DNA of 8,151 nt from assembly GCA_002413305.1 (NCBI GenBank), contig DHWS01000138.1, positions 1-8,151 on the forward strand, written 5' to 3'. Position 1 is the first letter of the stretch. Every line of letters begins with the position of its first letter. The notes under the pieces are model-generated. The model was not told the DNA's origin and did not search any database. It saw only the letters and a program-made list of their open reading frames with translations. The position numbers were made by a program, and so were the translations under genes. This document shows positions 1 through 6,708 of this stretch, one piece after another. Source of the stretch: Actinobacteria bacterium UBA5176 (lineage in GTDB: Bacteria > Actinomycetota > UBA4738).

Positions 1-272
1 TTCTTGATGTAGTCGGCGTGGCCCGGGCAGTCCACGTGCGCGTAGTGCCGGTTCTCGGTTTGGTATTCGACGTGGGCGATGGCGATGGTGATGCCGCGCT
101 CCCGCTCCTCGGGCGCCTTGTCGATCTGGTCGAACGGCGTGAAGTCGGCCAGGCCCTTGGCCGCCAGCACCTTCGTGATGGCCGCGGTCAAGGTGGTCTT
201 CCCGTGGTCGATGTGGCCGATCGTCCCGATGTTGACGTGCGGCTTGTTCCTCTGGAACTTCTCCTTCGGCAT
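1..272 (-). CDS. tuf: Elongation factor Tu, N-terminal part (cut by left window edge)
   Basis: EF-Tu is the GTPase that delivers aminoacyl-tRNA to the ribosomal A site in the cytoplasm. About 90 N-terminal residues of a roughly 400-residue protein are present; the rest lies left of position 1. Reading from ATG at 272, the start is [20 protein letters not shown], followed by the P-loop GHIDHGKT (residues 19-26), the switch I region around [11 protein letters not shown] (54-63) and the switch II motif DCPGHADY (81-88). This is unmistakable EF-Tu. The start is firm: AAGGAG at 279-284 sits 6 nt upstream, and the fusA stop lies only 26 nt before the ATG. It is the last visible gene of the str operon (rpsL-rpsG-fusA-tuf) and probably depends on the promoter upstream of rpsL, though a second promoter inside fusA cannot be excluded. 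The Ile in GHIDHGKT is a mild variant of the usual Val. A second tuf copy elsewhere is possible but cannot be judged here. Confidence 0.97.
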   Translation of the reverse strand, partial: MPKEKFQRNKPHVNIGTIGHIDHGKTTLTAAITKVLAAKGLADFTPFDQIDKAPEERERGITIAIAHVEYQTENRHYAHVDCPGHADYIK

Positions 273-298
273 CTCTCGCTCCTTCTCCTCGCCCGGGC

Positions 299-2470
<2,172 letters not shown>

Positions 2471-2493
2471 CTCAGACACCCCTTCCGCAAAAC

Positions 2494-2516
2494 GCCGGGC
2501 CCGCTCCGGACCCGGC
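2494..2516 (-). terminator. Terminator-like hairpin between rpsG and fusA
   Basis: On the minus strand GCCGGGTCC pairs with GGGCCCGGC (arms 2508-2516 and 2494-2502), giving 9 bp with one T-G wobble around the 5-nt loop GGAGC. The hairpin is followed at once by GTTTTG (T run at 2489-2492). It fills most of the gap between the rpsG stop (2537) and the fusA Shine-Dalgarno. By shape it resembles an intrinsic terminator with a short U-tract. Because fusA and tuf lie downstream in the same operon, it more likely acts as a partial terminator, an RNA-processing or stability element, or a protein-binding site. The structure is read from the sequence; the function is inferred. Confidence 0.45.
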
Positions 2517-2536
2517 CGACGTTTGCGTCTCGACGG

Positions 2537-3007
2537 TCACCATCGGTAGTGCGCGAACGCCTTGTTCGCCTCGGCCATCTTGTGCATGTCCTCCCGGCGC
2601 TTCACGGACGCCCCCTGGCCGTTCGCGGCGTCCATGAGCTCGCCGACCAGCCGTTCAGCCATGGAGTGCTCCTTGCGCTGGCGCGAGTAGTTCACCAGCC
2701 ACCGGAGGGCCAGTGTGGTCCCCCGGGGAGGCCGAACCTCGACCGGTACCTGATAGGAGGCGCCGCCGACCCGCCGGGAGCGCGTCTCGAGCAGGGGCCG
2801 GGCGTTCTCCACCGCCCGCTTGAGCGTGACCACCGGGTCGCCGGCCGTCCGTTCGCTGATCACCTCGAGCGCGCGGTACACGATCCGTTCGGACAGCGCC
2901 TTCTTGCCGTTCAGCAGGATCTTGTTGATGAGCTGGGTGACCAGGGCGTTCTGATAGATCGGGTCCGGTTCGATCACGCGCCGGGTGGCAGGTCCCTTCC
3001 GTGGCAT
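2537..3007 (-). CDS. rpsG: 30S ribosomal protein S7
   Basis: S7 is a primary binding protein of the 3' domain of 16S rRNA and sits in the 30S head near the E site. The 156-residue product is the normal length for the family and is recognisable from end to end: [18 protein letters not shown] at the start, the [19 protein letters not shown] helix region (about 29-47), the [18 protein letters not shown] beta-hairpin region (near 88-95), [10 protein letters not shown] (near 99-108), and the C-terminus NKAFAHYRW. The ATG at 3007 is supported by AGGGGG at 3017-3022, 9 nt upstream, which overlaps the TAG stop of rpsL (3021-3023). The two genes are 13 nt apart, so translational coupling is likely. 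In E. coli the rpsL-rpsG gap carries the S7 autoregulatory site; here 13 nt is too short to hold such a structure on its own, so any S7 feedback would need sequence inside the flanking genes or a different site. Confidence 0.98.
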   Translation of the reverse strand: MPRKGPATRRVIEPDPIYQNALVTQLINKILLNGKKALSERIVYRALEVISERTAGDPVVTLKRAVENARPLLETRSRRVGGASYQVPVEVRPPRGTTLALRWLVNYSRQRKEHSMAERLVGELMDAANGQGASVKRREDMHKMAEANKAFAHYRW

Positions 3008-3020
3008 CGCTCGGATCCCC

Positions 3021-3392
3021 CTACGCGCCGGCCTTCGCGCCGTAGCGCGAGCGGGCCTTCTTGCGGTCTCGGACGCCGGAGGTGTCGAGCGTGCCGCGGA
3101 CGATCTTGTAGCGAACGCCCGGGAGGTCCTTCACCCGGCCGCCGCGGACCAGCACGATCGAGTGTTCCTGCAGGTTATGGCCGATGCCGGGGATGTAGGC
3201 GGTGACCTCGATGCCCGTCGTCAGACGGACGCGGGCGACCTTGCGAAGCGCCGAGTTCGGCTTCTTGGGAGTGACGGTGTACACGCGCGTGCAGACGCCA
3301 CGCCGCTGCGGAGACGAACGGAGCGCGGGGCTCTTCGTCTTCGTTCGCGGGCGCTCACGCCCGTTCCTGACAAGCTGCTGTACCGTCGGCAT
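3021..3392 (-). CDS. rpsL: 30S ribosomal protein S12
   Basis: S12 lies at the decoding centre of the 30S subunit and influences translational accuracy; mutations in it cause streptomycin resistance in many bacteria. The 123-residue product starts [14 protein letters not shown] and contains [20 protein letters not shown] (38-57), [20 protein letters not shown] (71-90) and the tail [16 protein letters not shown]. The lysines at the classical streptomycin sites (43 and 88) are present, so the allele looks wild type. The Asp at 89, the residue methylthiolated by RimO in E. coli, is also present. The ATG at 3392 matches the family start exactly, and GGAG (3397-3400) lies 4 nt upstream within GGAGAG. 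This is the first gene of the str operon; the promoter at 3548-3577 and the hairpins in the leader are upstream. No rpoC lies directly upstream; the next gene that way is an antiporter. Confidence 0.98.
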   Translation of the reverse strand: MPTVQQLVRNGRERPRTKTKSPALRSSPQRRGVCTRVYTVTPKKPNSALRKVARVRLTTGIEVTAYIPGIGHNLQEHSIVLVRGGRVKDLPGVRYKIVRGTLDTSGVRDRKKARSRYGAKAGA

Positions 3393-3445
3393 GTCTCTCC
3401 AGTTCGCTTCAATCTCGTCTTCGCCCTGTCGAGGAATGACGAAAA

Positions 3446-3463
3446 CCCGGCCAGCCGGCCAGG
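3446..3463 (-). terminator. Terminator-like hairpin in the str operon leader
   Basis: On the minus strand CCTGGCC (3457-3463) pairs with GGCCGGG (3446-3452) across a GGCT loop: 7 bp with one T-G wobble, followed directly by TTTT (3442-3445) and then CGTC. It lies downstream of the predicted promoter (about 78 nt after the expected transcript start) and 54 nt upstream of the rpsL ATG, so it is inside the leader rather than at a gene end. Upstream of it in the same RNA are a 7-bp stem CGGCACG/CGTGCCG (arms 3532-3538 and 3516-3522) and two alternative pairings of one CTCCCTG segment, with CAGGGA or with GGGAG. The layout would suit attenuation, but only four U residues follow the stem, so termination efficiency is uncertain. 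Confidence 0.4.
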
Positions 3464-3547
3464 CCCAGGGAGCAGCACCAGCCGCACTCCCTTGTGGTCC
3501 CTGCTAGAGGCGTTACGGCACGCGCTACTTCCGTGCCGCGAACGAGA

Positions 3548-3577
3548 ATCCTACAAATGGAACGCCACTGCTGTCAA
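3548..3577 (-). promoter_or_regulatory. Predicted sigma70/SigA-type promoter of the str operon
   Basis: On the minus strand a perfect -35 hexamer TTGACA (3572-3577) is followed after 18 bp by TAGGAT (3548-3553), a 4/6 match to TATAAT, with TG directly preceding it. The expected transcript start is near 3541, giving a leader of about 150 nt before rpsL. It lies 60 nt after the antiporter stop codon, in the only sizeable non-coding gap upstream of the ribosomal genes, which is where a housekeeping promoter is expected. The element is seen directly; use and start point are inferred. Confidence 0.7.
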
Positions 3578-3610
3578 CGCGGCGACCTGCGCAAACGCGT
3601 TTCGGAGCCG

Positions 3611-3649
3611 GTGGGCGGGCGCCCGTCGGGCCGGCCTTCAGCCCGCCAC
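3611..3649 (-). terminator. GC-rich hairpin across the antiporter stop codon
   Basis: On the minus strand GTGGCGGGC (3641-3649) can pair with GCCCGCCCAC (3611-3620) with one bulged base; the TGA stop of the antiporter gene (3638-3640) lies in the loop. No T run follows. It could be a U-less terminator or a 3'-end stability hairpin separating the antiporter transcript from the str promoter about 35 nt further on. In DNA this GC-rich such pairings also arise by chance. Confidence 0.25.
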
Positions 3650-4945
3650 GACCTCCTCGCCTTCCCCCGGCCGCTCCACGCCGGTCGGTTCCTCGTCTTC
3701 CCGCTGGCGCCGGTCCCGGTTGATGCAGAAGCGCAGCAGCGGGGGGGCGGAGAGAGAAGTGAGCACGGCGATCACGACGATCGTCGAGTACATCGGGGGC
3801 GTCAGAACCCCGATCGACACCCCGATCGCGGCGATGACCAGCTCCATCGCGCCTCGAGCGTTCAGCCCGGCCCCCACTGCAAGCGCCTCCCACCGCGGGA
3901 TGCCACCGAGCCGGGCGCCGACCGATCCCCCGATCAACTTGCCGGCGAACGCGACGACCAGCGCGACCAGGGCCACGGGCAGCGCCGACCCCCGCAGCGT
4001 GGTGAGGTCGACCTTGATGCCCGTGTAGGCGAAGAAGAACGGTACGAAGAACGCCATCCCGACCCGGCGGATCGACTCGACCGCCTGGTGGTCGAGTGCC
4101 TCACGCGGGGTCCGGGCGATCAGGATGCCGGCCAGGAAGCAGCCGAGGACGAGGTGAACGTGGATCGCCTGAGTGGCCGCTCCACCCGCGAAGACGATCG
4201 CCAGGATCACGGTGGTCTGGGCGAACGGGACCCGCAGGCGCCGGCTCGCACGGAGCGCGAGGTTGACCAAGCGCTGACCGATGGTGAAGGAGAACGCCAC
4301 GAAGATCCCCGTGCCGAGCAGGGCGGTCGCCACGGACGTGGCGTCGACTCGATGGCTGAGGGCCAGCCCGGAAACCACGGCCAACACGATCCAGCCGACC
4401 GTATCATCGGCCACCGCGGTCGAGATTATCAACATCCCCACGCGGGATCCGAACAGGTCGAGATCCATGAGGATGCGGGCGATCACCGGAATGGCGGAGA
4501 TCGACATGGCGGTGGCCACGAACAGCGCGAACACGGGCCGCGCGATGTCCGGGCCGATGAGGTTCGACGGGATCAGCCAGCCCAGCCCGAACCCCATCGC
4601 GAACGGCAGGCCGAAGGCACCGATCCATCCGTAGAGGGCGGCCCGCCCGGCCCGCCGGAGCAGTTCGAGCCGGACCTCGAACCCGGACAGTACGACCAGA
4701 AATATCACCCCGATCCATCCCACCATCTCCAGGAACCCACGCCCGGCCGGGTCGGCCGGGAACAGCGCGAGGAACCCTCCCGGCCACAACTTGCCGAACA
4801 GCGACGGCCCCAGGCATATCCCGACCACCAGCTCGCCGACCACCTGAGCCACGCCTAGCCGGAGCGCGATCTCCCCTCCGACGCGGGCGGCAACCACCAG
4901 CAGCCCCACTTGGATTAGGAACAACAGGAGCTGGTGCTCGGTCAC
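3638..4945 (-). CDS. CPA2-family cation:proton antiporter (Na+/H+ or K+/H+ exchanger)
   Basis: This is an integral inner-membrane transporter expected to exchange H+ for Na+ or K+, serving pH and ion homeostasis. The 435 residues are almost wholly hydrophobic segments, about 12 to 13 predicted helices between residues 5 and 405, followed by a charged C-terminal tail of about 25 residues (RDRRQREDEEP...). Family hallmarks include GELVVGICLGPS (37-48), SISAIPVIARILMD (148-161), the ion-binding Asp pair in STAVADDTVGW (D180, D181), a conserved Lys in AFAGKLIGG (K336) and GLNARGAMELVIA (360-372). There is no TrkA-N nucleotide-binding domain, so it is a transport core only and differs from the full KefB/KefC layout. 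The GTG at 4945 is the first possible start, since an in-frame TGA lies two codons upstream; the Shine-Dalgarno is weak, at most CAGG about 9 nt before. The 198-nt upstream gap shows no convincing promoter. The substrate ion cannot be decided from sequence. It is co-directional with the sugar transferase upstream and the str operon downstream, with no obvious functional link to either. Confidence 0.92.
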   Translation of the reverse strand: MTEHQLLLFLIQVGLLVVAARVGGEIALRLGVAQVVGELVVGICLGPSLFGKLWPGGFLALFPADPAGRGFLEMVGWIGVIFLVVLSGFEVRLELLRRAGRAALYGWIGAFGLPFAMGFGLGWLIPSNLIGPDIARPVFALFVATAMSISAIPVIARILMDLDLFGSRVGMLIISTAVADDTVGWIVLAVVSGLALSHRVDATSVATALLGTGIFVAFSFTIGQRLVNLALRASRRLRVPFAQTTVILAIVFAGGAATQAIHVHLVLGCFLAGILIARTPREALDHQAVESIRRVGMAFFVPFFFAYTGIKVDLTTLRGSALPVALVALVVAFAGKLIGGSVGARLGGIPRWEALAVGAGLNARGAMELVIAAIGVSIGVLTPPMYSTIVVIAVLTSLSAPPLLRFCINRDRRQREDEEPTGVERPGEGEEVVAG

Positions 4946-5056
4946 GGTTCAGCCTGACACGGAACCACACAGGAGATCGGCATCTCGCGGAGTGTCCTTC
5001 GTCCTGCAGATCTTCGCTGTGCCCTGCCTCACAGTGGGCCGGTGTGGTCGGTCACG

Positions 5057-5075
5057 CCGGGCTCAGCGACCCCGG
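5057..5075 (-). terminator. Weak hairpin in the gap between sugar transferase and antiporter
   Basis: The 198-nt gap 4946-5143 carries little. The clearest structure is CCGGG (5071-5075) pairing with CCCGG (5057-5061) over a 9-nt loop on the minus strand, about 70 nt after the transferase stop and without a T run. I saw no strong -35/-10 pair for the antiporter in this gap, so that gene may be read through from the transferase or use a promoter I do not recognise. Confidence 0.2.
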
Positions 5076-5143
5076 TCGAGGACCGCTTCCTATCTTCCAC
5101 GAGTCAGAGTCTCCCACCACGAGCGGGACGGGAACCCGGACGT

Positions 5144-6619
5144 CTAGAAGGCACCCTTTCGGAACAGCACCGCAGGGATGGTCTTCACGAGGATGAAGAG
5201 ATCGTACGTGATGGTCCAGTTCTCGATGTAGAAGAGGTCGAGGCGGACGTAGTCGTCGAACGGCAGGTGGCTCCTGCCCTGCACCTGCCAGATACCGGTC
5301 ATCCCGGGCCGAACCTCGAGCCGGTCACGGTGCCAGTCCTCGTAGGTGGCGACCTCCCTGGGCAGCGCGGGCCGGGGACCGACCAGGCTCATCGTCCCGC
5401 CCAGGACGTTCACGAGCTGGGGCAGCTCGTCGAGGCTCCAGGCCCGGAGCCAGCGACCCACCTTCGTCACCCGCGGGTCGCTCCGCATCTTGAACAGCGG
5501 TCCGGAGGCTTCGTTCATGGAGGCGAGCTCCGGCAGCAGGAGGTCGGCGCTCCGGATCATCGTCCGGAACTTGAACATAGTGAACGGTTGACCCTGTCGG
5601 CCGATCCGCTCCGAGCGGTACAGCACCGGCCCCCGGGAGGTCAGCTTGATCAGGGCGGCCACGACCAGAAGTAGCGGCATGGCCACGGCCAGGGTGAGAG
5701 CGCCGACGACCACGTCGAACACGCGCTTGGCGATCGCCTGGAACCCGGACAGGCCCGCCGGGTGCAGCGAGAGCGCTAGCAGATTCCCCACGGGCTGGAC
5801 GGTGAGCCGCGAGGCCAGGATGTCCGACAGGTTCGCCGAGACCCGCACCTCCAGCTTGTTGCGACGCAGGACCTTGATGAGGACCTTCATCACGTCCGGT
5901 TCGATGGCGGTCGACGCGACGAAGACGCATTCGATCCCATGCTCCTGGACGAGCTCGCCGAGCCGGTCCAGCGATCCGAGGACACGGAGGTCGGGCCCGG
6001 CCATCCAGCTCGAGCCCGTGTGGACCGCGCCCACAGCGAGGAAACCTGAGGCCGGCCTCTTGAGCGCCTCCGCGATGTGCTCTGCCTCCTCATTGGCCCC
6101 CACGATCAGGGTTCGGAAACGCAATCGCCCGGCCGTCCGAAGCCGTCCCATCTGCTTGTGCCACAGCTGGCGGAAGACCAGGACGAGCCCGAGCGTGAGC
6201 AGCCAGGTCACCCCGAGCCACGCATGCGAGAGGAGTTGCTCCTGTGCGCGCCAGAAGAGGGGCAGGGCCAGCAGCCCGACACCGGCCGTCACGGCCGTCG
6301 CCGGGAGCAGCCGGCGGAACTCCTCGGCCGGCGTCAGCCGGCCGGCTGAATACAGATGGAACGCGGCGAACACGATCACGAAGACCACCGGCGCCACCAA
6401 CAGCAGGCCGATGAGGGCGTGTCCGAGGCTCAGCCCCTTGTTGTGCAGCACCCGAGTGACAAGGATGGCTGTTTCCAGCGCCAGGACGTCCGTTACCACA
6501 AAGCCGAAGCTGATCCTTCGATAGAGCGCCGACGTACTGGCCCACGGTATCGTCGGTACCTGCCCACGAAACACGGTAAGGGAGTCTTGCCGTGCTCTCC
6601 GGGTTTCGGGGTTGGCCAA
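5144..6619 (-). CDS. Polyprenyl-phosphate sugar-1-phosphate transferase (WbaP/WcaJ-type, exopolysaccharide initiation)
   Basis: The enzyme transfers a sugar-1-phosphate from a nucleotide sugar to undecaprenyl phosphate at the cytoplasmic face of the inner membrane, the first committed step of exopolysaccharide, capsule or O-unit assembly. The 491 residues match the large form of the family: about four N-terminal membrane helices (about 35-150), a Rossmann-like CoA-binding-type domain beginning RTLIVGANEEAEHIAEAL (169-186), then the catalytic bacterial sugar transferase domain (about 297-491). The latter starts with the membrane-associated KRVFDVVVGALTL (298-310) and includes SERIGRQGQPFTMFKFRTM (336-354), the Asp-Glu catalytic dyad in SLDELPQL (D397, E398), SLVGPRP (411-417) and RPGMTGIWQVQGRS (437-450). 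The start is TTG 6619, supported by GAAGGAG 5 nt upstream and a promoter at 6649-6677. Sugar specificity cannot be read from sequence. The gene is divergent from the flippase gene at 6709, which supports a Wzx/Wzy-type pathway. Confidence 0.94.
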   Translation of the reverse strand: MANPETRRARQDSLTVFRGQVPTIPWASTSALYRRISFGFVVTDVLALETAILVTRVLHNKGLSLGHALIGLLLVAPVVFVIVFAAFHLYSAGRLTPAEEFRRLLPATAVTAGVGLLALPLFWRAQEQLLSHAWLGVTWLLTLGLVLVFRQLWHKQMGRLRTAGRLRFRTLIVGANEEAEHIAEALKRPASGFLAVGAVHTGSSWMAGPDLRVLGSLDRLGELVQEHGIECVFVASTAIEPDVMKVLIKVLRRNKLEVRVSANLSDILASRLTVQPVGNLLALSLHPAGLSGFQAIAKRVFDVVVGALTLAVAMPLLLVVAALIKLTSRGPVLYRSERIGRQGQPFTMFKFRTMIRSADLLLPELASMNEASGPLFKMRSDPRVTKVGRWLRAWSLDELPQLVNVLGGTMSLVGPRPALPREVATYEDWHRDRLEVRPGMTGIWQVQGRSHLPFDDYVRLDLFYIENWTITYDLFILVKTIPAVLFRKGAF

Positions 6620-6648
6620 TACCGCTCCTTCGTGTGGCCGATAGCAGG

Positions 6649-6677
6649 AGGATAGAGGCTAATCACCTACGTGTCTA
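6649..6677 (-). promoter_or_regulatory. Predicted promoter of the sugar transferase gene
   Basis: On the minus strand TAGACA (6672-6677, 5/6 to TTGACA) is followed after 17 bp by TATCCT (6649-6654, 4/6 to TATAAT). The expected transcript start is near 6642, giving a leader of about 22 nt that contains the GAAGGAG ribosome-binding site of the TTG start at 6619. Spacing and position are all typical. A short direct repeat GATAG-CAGGAG-GATAG (plus strand 6640-6655) overlaps the -10. Confidence 0.6.
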
Positions 6678-6679
6678 GG
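6666..6679. promoter_or_regulatory. Candidate operator: CCTA-N6-TAGG inverted repeat over the -35
   Basis: CCTA (6666-6669) and TAGG (6676-6679) form a small inverted repeat around CGTGTC, lying on the -35 of the transferase promoter and about 20 bp upstream of the -10 of the divergent flippase promoter. A protein bound here could affect both genes. The arms are only 4 bp, so chance is a real alternative. Confidence 0.2.
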
Positions 6680-6695
6680 AAGCGGATGGGGCCGG

Positions 6696-6701
6696 TACAC
6701 T
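6696..6701 (+). promoter_or_regulatory. Predicted -10 element of the HTH-flippase gene (leaderless start)
   Basis: TACACT at 6696-6701 is a good -10 hexamer on the plus strand. Its last base is 8 nt before the A of ATG 6709, the usual distance to a transcript start, so the mRNA would begin at or next to the start codon. That fits the absence of a Shine-Dalgarno before this ATG; leaderless genes are common in Actinobacteria. The -35 region (TGTCTA or overlapping, near 6672-6678) is poor. Confidence 0.4.
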
Positions 6702-6708
6702 CCTTCCG

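Noticed and set aside
3221..3487. GTG-started frame in the str leader running into rpsL, as a leader peptide
   Set aside because: It overlaps rpsL by about 170 nt in another frame, its product has no motif, and the AAGGGA before the GTG touches the start codon.
3494..4858. 454-codon plus-strand frame opposite the antiporter
   Set aside because: Composition is highly charged and low in hydrophobic residues with no motif. It is the antisense shadow of the antiporter.
5646..6524. 292-codon plus-strand frame opposite the sugar transferase
   Set aside because: Ser/Arg/Thr-rich without motifs; antisense shadow of a well-supported gene.
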